A stretch of 64,000 nucleotides of DNA, taken from contig NZ_CP126271.1 in assembly GCF_003234655.2 (NCBI RefSeq), positions 744,001 to 808,000 on the forward strand, given 5' to 3'. The position numbers and the translations under genes were made by a program. The DNA is from Curtobacterium sp. MCLR17_007. Its GTDB lineage: Bacteria > Actinomycetota > Actinomycetes > Actinomycetales > Microbacteriaceae. Position 1 is the first letter of the stretch; every line of letters begins with the position of its first letter. The notes below the pieces were generated by a model. That model saw nothing but the letters and a program-made list of their open reading frames with translations, searched no databases and was not told the origin of the DNA. This document shows positions 42,712-50,857 of this stretch, in pieces.

Positions 42712-43148
42712 ACGACTCGAACTCCCCGCCTCGGCCCGCCGCTGACGCTACCGATCCGAAGCAGCACAGAGCCCCAGTGATCTCCTCTGAGCAGCGTGCT
42801 CTCATTGAAGAGATGGAGAGGACTGCGCCAACGGAAGGACGGTTCTCGATAACGCGTGACGATGCCGCTGGCCTTTTCGTGGCTGCGAAGGATGACGTCG
42901 AGTTCGGTGGCGTGCTGTTCGCCGAGAGTGATGGTCAGGTGTTGCTTCTGTCGACATCGATCCTGCCGGCTTTCCGCGGCCAGGGCCTCGCTACCGAACT
43001 CACTCGGCGCGTACTCAACCTGCTGCGCGCCGAGGGAAAGAGTGTGACCGTCAGGTGCCCGGTGTTCAGGTCCTTCTTGCAGCACTACCCGGAGTATGAA
43101 CAGCCTCTGCACGAACGGCCCGAAAGTGATCGGAACGAGGATGGTTAG
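42708..43148 (+). CDS. NATD1-type small acetyltransferase, copy 2
   Basis: 146 residues from ATG 42708. A ~45-residue polar N-terminus precedes the compact GNAT core: AGLFVAAKDDVEFGGVLFAESDGQVLLLSTSILPAFRGQG and VTVRCPVFRSFLQHYPEY. Paralogue of copy 1 but transcribed divergently. The following ahpD2 gene overlaps it by 8 bp. Confidence 0.85.
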   Translation: MNDSNSPPRPAADATDPKQHRAPVISSEQRALIEEMERTAPTEGRFSITRDDAAGLFVAAKDDVEFGGVLFAESDGQVLLLSTSILPAFRGQGLATELTRRVLNLLRAEGKSVTVRCPVFRSFLQHYPEYEQPLHERPESDRNEDG

Positions 43149-43674
43149 TCAGATGAACGACTTCGGTCCTGTCCTTGAGACAGTGAGCTTCACGAACACG
43201 CGGTTCGACCCCAACCAGACCCGCTTCGGCCACTTGGCGGGCGAAATGGCAGCAGCCTTCGGATACGCGGCGGAACTCGTCGGAGATTCGCGCCTGATGC
43301 AACTTCTCAGGCTGCGCGTTGCGCAGCTGAACCCGTGCTCTTACTGCCTCATCTTGCATAGTGAGGTCGCAGCCAAGATCGGGATCTCCTCGGTCGTCAT
43401 CGCGCACCTACCCTCATGGCGAGAGAGCAGGATGTTCTCCGAACCTGAACGAGCTGCTCTCGGGTACTGCGAAGCACTCACCATTTTCGACCAGGAGAGG
43501 TTCGAGACGGCGCATGACGAGCTGCGTGCCTACTTCAATGAGCGGGACGTCGCGGAGATCGCCGCGGTGGTGATTAACATGAACGTGTGGACCCGGCTCA
43601 AGCTCGCACAAGGTGCCGTGCCTGTCGCCGCGGATGAAGGAACGCGAAACCGCGCGGAGGACGACTCTGTGTGA
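43141..43674 (+). CDS. AhpD-like carboxymuconolactone-decarboxylase-family protein, copy 2
   Basis: 177 residues from ATG 43141 (ATG 43153 possible). Active site Cys66-x2-Cys69-x3-His73 in LNPCSYCLILHSEVAAKIG; the N-terminal FTNTRFDPNQTRFG is shared with copy 3. The C-terminal half (WRESRMFSEPERAALGYCEAL ... IAAVVINMNVWTRLKLAQG) is complete, unlike copy 3. Coupled to the acetyltransferase. Confidence 0.88.
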   Translation: MVSQMNDFGPVLETVSFTNTRFDPNQTRFGHLAGEMAAAFGYAAELVGDSRLMQLLRLRVAQLNPCSYCLILHSEVAAKIGISSVVIAHLPSWRESRMFSEPERAALGYCEALTIFDQERFETAHDELRAYFNERDVAEIAAVVINMNVWTRLKLAQGAVPVAADEGTRNRAEDDSV

Positions 43675-43717
43675 GTCTCTTCGTACCCCAGGCGCGGCCC
43701 TAGCTGATGTCGCCCGC

Positions 43718-44350
43718 TCAGGCCGGCGCCTCGAAGGCTTTGACCTGGGCCAACGCTGCGTCGAGAGCGGCACGCATGGGATAGACATCCCGCGTAGCTT
43801 TGGCTAGCAGGTAGCCACCTTGCATGGCGGCCAGCAGAGTATTCGCGAGCGCCCGGGAGTCTGCTTCAGCCTGAAGAACACCGTGGGTCTTGAGCCGGTC
43901 AAGTGCCTTCCCTAGCACCTCGAGCCACTCGTCGAAGTGCGCAGCGATAGCGCGTCGTGCATCCTCGTCGTGATCGGCAAGCTCGTTCGCAATCGAACCA
44001 AGCGGGCAACCGTACGCGCCGTGACGGATCGCGTTGCGGTCGACGAGCTCGTCCCGCCACAGCTCGAACCCTCGAAGCGAGACGACTTTGTCGAGCCTGC
44101 TCCGCTGCTGCGCGAGCAGACTTTCGGCCCGAACATCGATAACCGTCCGAACGAGATCCCGCTTGTCGGGGAAGTGCTGGTAGAGCTGAGACTTGGACGT
44201 GGCGCTGGCGATACGCACGTCGCTCAGCGTGGTAGCGGCCACACCGCGCTCGCTGATCAAAGCATCTGCCGCCTCGATGATGCGCACCTTCGTCGCCGCC
44301 CCGCGCGCCGTCAAGCGGCGTTGGGGCCGTGGTTGGCCGCTGTTGCTCAC
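43718..44350 (-). CDS. TetR-family regulator with a single redox-type cysteine (NemR/LmrA-like)
   Basis: 210 residues from a GTG start. HTH: KVRIIEAADALISERGVAATTLSDVRIASATSKSQLYQHFPDKRDLV. The C-terminal domain has YGCPLGSIANELADHDEDARRAIAAHFDEWLEVL, the pattern of the LmrA/YxaF/NemR branch; Cys115 is the only cysteine and corresponds roughly to the region where NemR senses electrophiles and hypochlorous acid. NemR and LmrA bind AGACC-GGTCT dyads, close to the GGACC-N4-GGTCC boxes found across this island. It is the best candidate for the island's shared regulator. Confidence 0.85.
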   Translation of the reverse strand: MSNSGQPRPQRRLTARGAATKVRIIEAADALISERGVAATTLSDVRIASATSKSQLYQHFPDKRDLVRTVIDVRAESLLAQQRSRLDKVVSLRGFELWRDELVDRNAIRHGAYGCPLGSIANELADHDEDARRAIAAHFDEWLEVLGKALDRLKTHGVLQAEADSRALANTLLAAMQGGYLLAKATRDVYPMRAALDAALAQVKAFEAPA

Positions 44351-44593
44351 ATGAACCAGGATATCCCGCTCGCACCGTACTCGACTGGAACGCTACGGAC
44401 CGCTGCTAGCGGGCATTCGGGGGATCGAGGCGGGCCGCTGGCCGAGCTCGCATGGCGCGCCGCCCTTACCGAGACGAGCGCATCCCGTGCGTTCGTGGTC
44501 TCCAGATCTGGTCCGATCCAGAAACTCGTGGACCAGCATGTCCAGAAGTGACATGAGCAGCGCGCGCAGATAGACACTTCTTGTCTCAGATAA

Positions 44594-44623
44594 TCGGACC
44601 CCCTAGTCCATCCGCGCTATGCT
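44594..44623 (+). promoter_or_regulatory. Island operator, copy d, with leaderless promoter
   Basis: TCGGACCCCCTAGTCCAT (44594-44611) is a weaker copy of the operator. TATGCT at 44618-44623 is a good -10; the CorA-like ATG lies 7 bp beyond it, so the transcript would begin at or near the start codon. The arrangement mirrors that at 42567-42616. Confidence 0.65.
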
Positions 44624-44629
44624 CGGGCG

Positions 44630-45634
44630 ATGACTACGGAACTGTCTGGAAACGTGCATCAGGAAGAGCCGAAGGGTTCGGCCCCGCGTGAAGCCGCCAC
44701 GCTTCGAGCCTCGATCAGCGACGCAACGCCCCTGCAGGAACTACAGGCGCTCATCAGTGGAACGTCGTCGTCGGGCGTCATCGGCTGCAGCTGCGGCCTT
44801 GACCATTCCCTGGACCAACTGGCCGTCGAGTTCGACTTTCCCGAGGCATTGCGTGAGAGCTTGTTGATGGCAGGAACGCGTCCGAAGCTCGAAATTCACG
44901 GGAAGTCGTACCTGCTCCGCATCACGCGTGCATCCTTCGTCTCCAATGAAGTCGTGATCGCGCCGGTCCAGGTGGTGTGCCACGGACAGTGGATGGTCGT
45001 CTTCGAGGATCCGCACGAGGCTGCGACCGCGTGGCATCCGACTTCCACTGCCCCCGAGGGGGCAGGAATCGCGGGCGACACGAGCGGGGTACTGTCCGGC
45101 CTCATCGATGCGTCGGTCCAGTCCCATCGCCACGCAATCGACATGATCGAAGACGCGATGATCGATAGCGAAGCGCACGTTTTCAATCGCGAGGGCGAGG
45201 GAGTGGAAAGCGTCTACCGTCTCGGACAGCAGGTGACCACGCTCAAGGCTTCACTAACGACCCTGGCGCGGTTCATCAGACAGATCCCGCCGCCCGACGC
45301 GATGAACGACCATGACTGGGGCGCAATCATCGTCGGTCATTCAAACGAGGTGGCCGATATTCTCACGCACGTCGTCGACATACATGCGCAACTGACCCAG
45401 CTGGTCGCTGTCAACACCGCTCTGATCGCGCGGCGCCAGAACGACGACATGAAGAGAATATCCGCATGGGCGGCGATCCTTTTCGCGCCAACGCTTGTCG
45501 GTGCTATTTACGGCATGAACTTCGCCGTGATGCCTGAGCTTGAGTGGACTTTCGGATATCCTCTTGCCATCGGAGCCATGTTCGCCATCGGCGTGATTCT
45601 CTTTGTCATCTTCCGTCGTCAGCGGTGGCTGTGA
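44630..45634 (+). CDS. CorA-like divalent cation transporter
   Basis: 334 residues. A cytosolic N-terminal domain (LEIHGKSYLLRITRASF, VCHGQWMVVFEDP) and a long helical stalk (SHRHAIDMIEDAMIDSEAHVF ... DILTHVVDIHAQLTQLVAVNTALIARRQND) lead to two membrane helices. The signature GMN is present as IYGMNFAVMPELEW. Ion: Mg2+, Co2+ or another divalent metal. A cysteine pair near residue 53 (GCSCG) is unusual for the family. Divergent from the TetR gene and preceded by the island operator. Confidence 0.9.
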   Translation: MTTELSGNVHQEEPKGSAPREAATLRASISDATPLQELQALISGTSSSGVIGCSCGLDHSLDQLAVEFDFPEALRESLLMAGTRPKLEIHGKSYLLRITRASFVSNEVVIAPVQVVCHGQWMVVFEDPHEAATAWHPTSTAPEGAGIAGDTSGVLSGLIDASVQSHRHAIDMIEDAMIDSEAHVFNREGEGVESVYRLGQQVTTLKASLTTLARFIRQIPPPDAMNDHDWGAIIVGHSNEVADILTHVVDIHAQLTQLVAVNTALIARRQNDDMKRISAWAAILFAPTLVGAIYGMNFAVMPELEWTFGYPLAIGAMFAIGVILFVIFRRQRWL

Positions 45635-45732
45635 TCCGCCCCGAGGCAGGAGCGCATCTCCGCTGGTACTGCGGGTGATGACCTGATCGAAGTACGAGGC
45701 GTCGGGCCGATCCCGGGGCGACTCCGGCTGAC

Positions 45733-46428
45733 TCAGCGCTCGGTTCCGTCGGCGATCCCACCCACTTCCTCCAGGGCTATCGCGGCGCGATGAGAGGAAT
45801 CATCCCGCCGAATCTGATGAGCGTCCTCGAGAACTCGATCAATGTCTGACTCGGGAATGAAGACAGCGCCGGAAGCGTCGCAGAATACGTACTGACCAGG
45901 ATGCACACCTACCCCACCGATAACAACGGGGACGTTCGTCTGATAGGGCGTCACGTCACCGCCACCCCATGCGATGGCTTCAGCTGAGCACCAGGCCGCG
46001 TAAGGCTCGTCGGCCAGCTCGCCGAAATCGCGCAATCGACCATCAGTCAGAACCCCGGCAAGTCCGGCATTCGCGAGCCGAGAAAGCTTGGTTCCTCCTG
46101 CAAGGGAAGTGTCGGTGTAGCCGTTGCTCGCCATGACGAGGACAGTGTTTTCAAGCGCTGTCTGCGCACCGGCCACCGCCTGATGGAACAGGCGTCCGAA
46201 ATTGTAGTGGGCGGGATCCAGAGCCGCAGCGCACGACGGGAAGAACGAGATCGTGATAACTCGTCCGAACAGTTTTCGGTCGGGAGTGGGGCTCACAAGC
46301 CCCGTGATATGGGCTCGGTGTCCATGCAGCCTGCCCAAAGCGTCGGTGATGTCGGCGCTTGTGAGCTCCGCCGACAAGCCCACGCGTCGTGCATCGGCCG
46401 CTTCCGATTTGATAACTGCGTCGCCCAT
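45733..46428 (-). CDS. RraA-like / HMG-aldolase-family protein
   Basis: 231 residues. LTSADITDALGRL at the start, GRVITISFFPSCAAALDP, the conserved GGTKLSRLANAGLAGVLTDGRLRD (substrate and metal loop) and VPVVIGGVGVHPGQYVFCDASGAVFIP identify the RraA-like fold shared by 4-hydroxy-4-methyl-2-oxoglutarate aldolases and the RNase E inhibitor. The Arg-Asp pair of the aldolase site is present, so an aldolase or decarboxylase activity is possible. An operator copy lies 138 bp upstream. Why it travels with Msr genes is unclear. Confidence 0.85.
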   Translation of the reverse strand: MGDAVIKSEAADARRVGLSAELTSADITDALGRLHGHRAHITGLVSPTPDRKLFGRVITISFFPSCAAALDPAHYNFGRLFHQAVAGAQTALENTVLVMASNGYTDTSLAGGTKLSRLANAGLAGVLTDGRLRDFGELADEPYAAWCSAEAIAWGGGDVTPYQTNVPVVIGGVGVHPGQYVFCDASGAVFIPESDIDRVLEDAHQIRRDDSSHRAAIALEEVGGIADGTER

Positions 46429-46565
46429 GGTTGTTCCTCCAGGTCGGTTGTGCGCCGGTCGCGTGGGGCTCTTCCGATCCCCGTTGGCGGCGTCCTATCG
46501 TCAGCCAATGCCGAGGCATCACCCGAGCGAAGGCTTTCCGGCGGGTCTATCCACCGTAGGGCATG

Positions 46566-46583
46566 TTGGACCCCAAAGACCAT
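46566..46583. promoter_or_regulatory. Island operator, copy e
   Basis: TTGGACCCCAAAGACCAT: left arm perfect, right arm matching at four of seven positions. It lies between the RraA-like gene and the start of the decayed DUF1772 gene, so it may have served either. Confidence 0.5.
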
Positions 46584-46584
46584 A

Positions 46585-46965
46585 TGACGAGTGGCTCCGC
46601 CAAAATGATCAAGAAGAGCTCAAACTCGGTCTGGGCCGCACCAATGACGAGACATTCGTGACGTCGATGCGGTCGATCAACCGCGTGGTGGTAAACCCGT
46701 TGTTCCTGCTGCCGATCTTCTTGCCCCGGTGATCCTCGGTGGGCGGGGCTGCTCGATCAGAGTCAGCCCCGCTGATGGATGCTCGTCACCAGCGGTGTCG
46801 TCTTCTTTGCCGGAGCGACCCTCGTCACGGTCGCCGGCAACGTCCCGTTGAACACCGCGTTGGATGACTCGACGTCGGCTGCGACGGGGGCACGCGCTGC
46901 ATTCGAGCGTCGATGGAACGTGCTGAATGGGGTACGCTCGGCGTCATCGTCGGCTCGGTACGCCC
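46585..46965 (+). pseudogene. Decayed DUF1772 (anthrone-oxygenase-like) membrane protein gene
   Basis: Two pieces in different frames. The first, ending at 46732, gives TFVTSMRSINRVVVNPLFLLPIF, which resembles the family's A-M-Q-x-I-N-R-x-x-V-N-P-x-F motif. The second, from TTG/ATG near 46779, gives TLVTVAGNVPLNTALDDS and RAAFERRWNVLNGVRS, the family's VPLN and W-N-x-x-R motifs. A deletion and frameshift separate them and the last helix is missing. Preceded by an operator copy, so it was probably a member of the regulon. Confidence 0.6.
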
Positions 46966-47013
46966 GCTCGAGGAGGCGGCGGACGCATTCCAGAGGCGAG
47001 CACGCATGCAGGG

Positions 47014-47048
47014 AAAGGTCATCATCCGCGTTGCGGATGATGACCTTT
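47014..47048 (+). terminator. Hairpin after the DUF1772 remnant
   Basis: AAAGGTCATCATCCGC and GCGGATGATGACCTTT (16-bp perfect arms, GTT loop). A/T-tailed on both sides, so it may end transcripts from either strand. Confidence 0.75.
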
Positions 47049-47077
47049 CGGGGTGACCCTCGTCCGAGGAGTGGAGA

Positions 47078-47116
47078 CCGGGGCGCCCAGGGGTGTGGGG
47101 GGGCTGGGCGCCCCGG
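47078..47116 (-). terminator. Terminator after msrA3
   Basis: CCGGGGCGCCCAG and CTGGGCGCCCCGG (13-bp perfect arms) around a G-rich 13-base loop, 11 bp beyond the msrA3 stop. Confidence 0.75.
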
Positions 47117-47126
47117 GGCTTTGTGA

Positions 47127-47678
47127 TCAGGCAGACGCTGTCCGCTTGGGCAGCACCCATTCCGGGCGCACGAAGTGGCAGGTGTAGCCATTCGGGTAGG
47201 TGATCAGGTAGTCCTGATGTTCGGGCTCCGCCTCCCAGAACGGCCCGGCCCGCTCGATGGTCGTCACCGCATCGCCGGGCCAGAGCCCCGAGGCGTTCAC
47301 GTCCGCAATGGTTTCCCGTGCGACCTCTTCCTGCTCTGAGGTGAGAGGGAAGATGGCAGAACGGTAGCTGGAGCCGAAGTCGTTGCCCTGGCTGTTCAGC
47401 GTCGTCGGGTCATGCACCTGGAAGAAGAACGCCAGGATGTCCCGATACGTCGTCTCCGTCGCGTCGAAGACGATCTCAACCGCCTCCGCGTGTCCGGGGT
47501 GGTTGCGGTACGTCGCGTGGTCGTTCTCGCCGCCGGTATAGCCCACGCGGGTGTCGAGCACACCGGGCTGTCGGCGGATGAGGTCTTCCAGCCCCCAGAA
47601 GCAGCCGCCGGCGAGGACGGCAGTCTCTGTCCCTGGGGTGCGGGTGACCTCGCCGGTGTCATCGATTCCACTGGTCAT
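47127..47678 (-). CDS. msrA: Peptide methionine-S-sulfoxide reductase, copy 3
   Basis: 183 residues in ATGA overlap with msrB3. Catalytic [42 protein letters not shown], and [11 protein letters not shown] with the recycling cysteine. Intact. Its codon use is more GC-rich than copies 1 and 2, closer to the host. Confidence 0.94.
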   Translation of the reverse strand: MTSGIDDTGEVTRTPGTETAVLAGGCFWGLEDLIRRQPGVLDTRVGYTGGENDHATYRNHPGHAEAVEIVFDATETTYRDILAFFFQVHDPTTLNSQGNDFGSSYRSAIFPLTSEQEEVARETIADVNASGLWPGDAVTTIERAGPFWEAEPEHQDYLITYPNGYTCHFVRPEWVLPKRTASA

Positions 47679-48166
47679 GATGCCTCCTCCTGAATGGGGG
47701 TTTCGTTGCTCGCGGCGTTCGAAGCCTCGAACAGGCCCTTGTACTGGCCGTAGCCCTGCGCGTCCAGCTCGCTGACGGGAACGAATCGGAGGGCCGCGGA
47801 GTTCATGCAGTAGCGCTCCCCGCCCTTGGCGGTGGGGCCGTCGCCGAAGATGTGGCCAAGATGGCTGTCCGCGCCACTCGAACGAGCTTCAATGCGCACC
47901 ATGCCGTGAGACCTGTCGGTGACGCTGACCACCGCCTTGGGACTGATGGGTCGGGTGAAGCTCGGCCATCCCGTGCCGCTGTCGTACTTGTCCGTAGACG
48001 AGAACAGGGGCTGACCGGAGACCACGTCGACGTAGATGCCGGGCTCGTGATGGTCCCAATATTCGTTCCCGAACGCGGGCTCTGTCGCCGACTCTTGAGT
48101 GACGCGGCGCTGGCGTTCGGTGAGACGGCTGATGGCCTCGGGGGTCTTGCTGTACTCGGTTGACAT
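47675..48166 (-). CDS. msrB: Peptide methionine-R-sulfoxide reductase, copy 3
   Basis: 163 residues from ATG 48166 (AAGGAG upstream). [55 protein letters not shown] and [14 protein letters not shown] are intact. It is the intact counterpart that shows where copy 1 acquired its stop codon. The GGTCC-type island operator is not found upstream; a different palindrome is. Confidence 0.93.
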   Translation of the reverse strand: MSTEYSKTPEAISRLTERQRRVTQESATEPAFGNEYWDHHEPGIYVDVVSGQPLFSSTDKYDSGTGWPSFTRPISPKAVVSVTDRSHGMVRIEARSSGADSHLGHIFGDGPTAKGGERYCMNSAALRFVPVSELDAQGYGQYKGLFEASNAASNETPIQEEAS

Positions 48167-48184
48167 TGTGCTCTCCTTAGTAAC

Positions 48185-48203
48185 TGTGGCTACCGAAGCC
48201 ACA
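48185..48203. promoter_or_regulatory. Palindrome in the msrB3 leader
   Basis: TGTGGCTACCGAAGCCACA has 7-bp perfect arms and a 5-base centre, 19 bp before the msrB3 start. Either an operator distinct from the TTGGACC type or an RNA hairpin next to the ribosome-binding site. The remaining gap 48204-48707 shows no supported gene. Confidence 0.45.
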
Positions 48204-48707
48204 AGATGGGGAAAAGTTGCTGGTGCTGTGCCGACTCCGCTGACTGTGGGGAACTCATGTCGCGCGCCACGGGTCGCGTGGCAACAGGTCATGCGCCGCA
48301 ACAGCAGCGACAAGACCCTGCAGTATTTGTCCGCAGGGCCGACAGTTGACGAAATGATCAGCGGTTCTGGGGCTCCTGGACGGAGCATCTACTCCCGCGC
48401 GAAGCTCGTCGACGTACACATTCACCACGGACTGAGCGGCAACGCACGCGAGGCCGCGATGATCTGCGGCCAGCGAACGACGCCTCATCCCACGCTTCGC
48501 CATCGCCTTCTTCCCTTCCGCCGGATTTTGCTGTCCATCTATCCATGAGCGACGCTGAGGCTGAGAACCTTACGCGCTGATCTGCCGGCACTCATACTGG
48601 ACGAAACAATCCCATATGGAGTAGGAAGGGACCGGGTCCCGTAATCCGATTGCGTCTCGAAGCTGTGGCGCCGGCCCGTACAGGACCACCGAGGAACTGG
48701 AGCAAGC

Positions 48708-49055
48708 GTGTCGCAGAATCAAGAGCCACCCGCGGAAGGAATTCGAGACGGCGATCCCATTGGGATGGACGCCCTTGCCGGCGCTCTGACGCGTTCACCG
48801 CTCGCCTATAGCGATGGAACTGCGCAGGTCTTCCTGCCCGACGGGAGCACGACGTTCACCGAGCGTGACGGCAGCAGGACAACCGGCGAATGGGGGGTCG
48901 ATGAGGGGGGACGGTTCTGGTCGTTCTGGCCCCCGTCATACCGCGCGGAGTACGACGTGTCTTGGGCTGTGGAGTCCACTCGCGTGGTCGGTGTGAGATT
49001 TCAAGAACGAGCGCGAGGGGCAACCTCGGACGGCAGATATGTGGACGGTGATTAG
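48708..49055 (+). CDS. Small protein of unknown function, upstream of the MsrP-like operon
   Basis: 115 residues from GTG 48708. Beta-rich pattern: GTAQVFLPDGSTTFTERDGSRTTGEWGVDEGGRFWSFW, then YRAEYDVSWAVESTRVVGVRFQE. The alternating turns and the W-S-F-W-P-P motif look like a small extracellular-type beta sandwich or lipocalin-like fold, but no signal peptide is visible. It lies 5 bp before the molybdoenzyme gene, so it is probably part of that operon. Confidence 0.6.
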   Translation: MSQNQEPPAEGIRDGDPIGMDALAGALTRSPLAYSDGTAQVFLPDGSTTFTERDGSRTTGEWGVDEGGRFWSFWPPSYRAEYDVSWAVESTRVVGVRFQERARGATSDGRYVDGD

Positions 49056-49060
49056 GGATC

Positions 49061-49642
49061 ATGGCTGTATTCGGAGCTCGACGGCGTAACAATGACCCGG
49101 CCTTGCCGCCCGGTCAGCACTTGACGGAGTCCTTTCCGGTGCTCTCAGCCGGCCCCACCCCTCGGATCGAAAGAGAAACATGGTCGTTCTCCATCGAAAC
49201 CGAGTCCGGTGACGTCCACCGGTGGTCGTGGGAGGAGTTCGTGGCTCTTCCCTCGGAGGAGATCTCTACAGACATCCACTGCGTCACTAGCTGGTCGAAG
49301 CTGGGCACGAGCTGGCGCGGTGTGTCGTTGGACACGCTCTTCGCTGACGTCCAGACGAGTCGTCAGTTCGTCATGGCGCACTCCTACGGCGGCTACACGA
49401 CCAACCTTCCGCTAGCCGATCTCCTGAATGGTCGAGCCTGGATCGCCAATGAGTACGGCGGGGGACCACTCGACCCCGAGCACGGCGGGCCGGCTCGCCT
49501 GCTGGTTCCGCACCTGTACTTCTGGAAGAGCGCGAAGTGGGTTCGCGGCCTCGTGATGCAGGACGCGAACCGTCCAGGGTTCTGGGAGCAGTACGGTTAC
49601 CATCTGCATGGTGACCCGTGGCGGGAAGAACGGTATTCGTGA
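49061..49642 (+). CDS. Cytoplasmic MsrP/sulfite-oxidase-like molybdoenzyme
   Basis: 193 residues. The Mo-pterin fold of the SUOX/MsrP family is shown by the Mo-ligand Cys74 in DIHCVTSWSKLGTSWRGV, then FVMAHSYGGYTTNLPL, WIANEYGGGPLDPEHGGPARLLVPHLYFWKSAKWVRGL. There is no Tat signal, unlike periplasmic MsrP, so it works in the cytosol. The next two genes overlap it and encode a flavin reductase and a zinc-ribbon protein, which probably deliver electrons. Likely role: reduction of methionine sulfoxide or another S- or N-oxide. Confidence 0.88.
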   Translation: MAVFGARRRNNDPALPPGQHLTESFPVLSAGPTPRIERETWSFSIETESGDVHRWSWEEFVALPSEEISTDIHCVTSWSKLGTSWRGVSLDTLFADVQTSRQFVMAHSYGGYTTNLPLADLLNGRAWIANEYGGGPLDPEHGGPARLLVPHLYFWKSAKWVRGLVMQDANRPGFWEQYGYHLHGDPWREERYS

Positions 49643-50364
49643 CCGACTCCACGTTCGCCTGGAGGAAGGGACGGCTGGCGCAGTCCGCGACGCTGAGTTC
49701 ATCGGCGCGCAGTCTGACCTTCGACGTTCCCGGATGGTCGGGAAATCAGCCCGGACAGCATGTTGACGTTCGCCTCACGGCGCCGGACGGCTATCAGGCG
49801 GTGCGGTCGTACTCACTTGCCAACTCGGGCGCCGGGGAAAGTCTCGAGTTGGCCGTTGAACGGCTGCCTGACGGTGAGGTGTCTCCATTTCTCGTCGATG
49901 AACTGGAAGTTGGCGATGAGGTCGAATTACGTGGTCCCCTCGGGCGGTGGTTCGTGTGGCAGCCCGAGGAAACCCGGCCCGTGCAATTGATCGGCGGGGG
50001 ATCGGGTGTTGTTCCACTCGTCGCGATGATTCGTGCCCATGCGGACGCGGGTAGCTTCATTCCCATGCAGCTCCTGTATTCGCTGCGTTCCCCCGAGAAC
50101 GCGCTGTATCAGGAGGAACTGCGTTCCCTGTCCGACACAGCGGCCACGACATGGCACTACACACGAGTGGCGCCCGAAGGTTGGGCAGGCAAGCCTGCCC
50201 GTCTTACCGCCGAGGTGCTACGGGCCAAAACGCTTGCGCCAGAGAGCGACCCGATCATTTACATCTGCGGGCCCACGGGATTCGTCGAATCGGTCGCGCA
50301 CGAGCTGATACGGCTCGGTCACGACCCGGAGGGCATCCGCACCGAACGTTTCGGAGGGGCATGA
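49639..50364 (+). CDS. FNR-type FAD/NAD(P)H oxidoreductase
   Basis: 241 residues from GTG 49639 (GTGA overlap). FAD-binding RSYSLANS, then PLGRWFVWQPEETRPVQLIGGGSGVVPLVAMIRAH (pyridine-nucleotide loop) and PIIYICGPTGFVESVAHELIRLGHDPEGIRTERFGG at the end. It stops there and lacks the 2Fe-2S ferredoxin domain of longer relatives, so it hands electrons directly or through the zinc-ribbon partner to the molybdoenzyme. Part of a three-gene overlapping unit. Confidence 0.9.
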   Translation: MTDSTFAWRKGRLAQSATLSSSARSLTFDVPGWSGNQPGQHVDVRLTAPDGYQAVRSYSLANSGAGESLELAVERLPDGEVSPFLVDELEVGDEVELRGPLGRWFVWQPEETRPVQLIGGGSGVVPLVAMIRAHADAGSFIPMQLLYSLRSPENALYQEELRSLSDTAATTWHYTRVAPEGWAGKPARLTAEVLRAKTLAPESDPIIYICGPTGFVESVAHELIRLGHDPEGIRTERFGGA

Positions 50365-50666
50365 TGACTCATCTAGACGGCAACGTTCTCGCGGGCGTCG
50401 CCTCATCATTGTTCGCGTTTGACCTTCCGACGGCAACCGGACAGTGCGATGCGTGCCTAGATGTCGCATCACTCGCGGAAGCGATGGTCTACGGCGCGCC
50501 TATGGGCTTCGTCGTCCGTTGCCGAAACTGCTGTGGGGTATTGGCGCTTCTCGTGGAACGCCCGGGGGACCTGAGGTTGGACATGCGCGGTTTACGGTGG
50601 CTCACGCCGTCGGCGGCTGACTACCATCGTCCGGCTGCGGTCGCGGAAGGAACCCGCTCTCCGTGA
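50361..50666 (+). CDS. DUF6510-type zinc-ribbon protein
   Basis: 101 residues from ATG 50361 (ATGA overlap). Two cysteine pairs, CDAC near residue 29 and CRNC near residue 54, spaced for a zinc ribbon. Small proteins of this kind accompany the molybdoenzyme-reductase pair in other actinobacteria. Its role in the complex is not known. Confidence 0.75.
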   Translation: MMTHLDGNVLAGVASSLFAFDLPTATGQCDACLDVASLAEAMVYGAPMGFVVRCRNCCGVLALLVERPGDLRLDMRGLRWLTPSAADYHRPAAVAEGTRSP

Positions 50667-50857
50667 TTGTGCCGCTCGCAGGAAGGTAGCGGGCGCGGAG
50701 CTTACATCCACATGTCGGCGGGCAAGGCGAGTCTCCTCGGCGTGCAACCACGTCCACGGGCTTCGCTCTTTGAAGGTGTGGCCGACGTTGTAGCTGGCTG
50801 CCCGACCTCTCGTCACGACCGCAGCTCTTGAGATCAGCTCTGCGAAAGGGGCACGGC

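Noticed and set aside
44390..44551. Frame ending SRAFVVSRSGPIQKLVDQHVQK between the TetR and CorA-like genes
   Set aside because: It looks like the tail of some lost protein, but no family could be assigned and it lacks a start; not called.
48204..48707. Small frames such as 48255-48503 on the minus strand
   Set aside because: No start context, no family resemblance, and overlapping alternatives in several frames.
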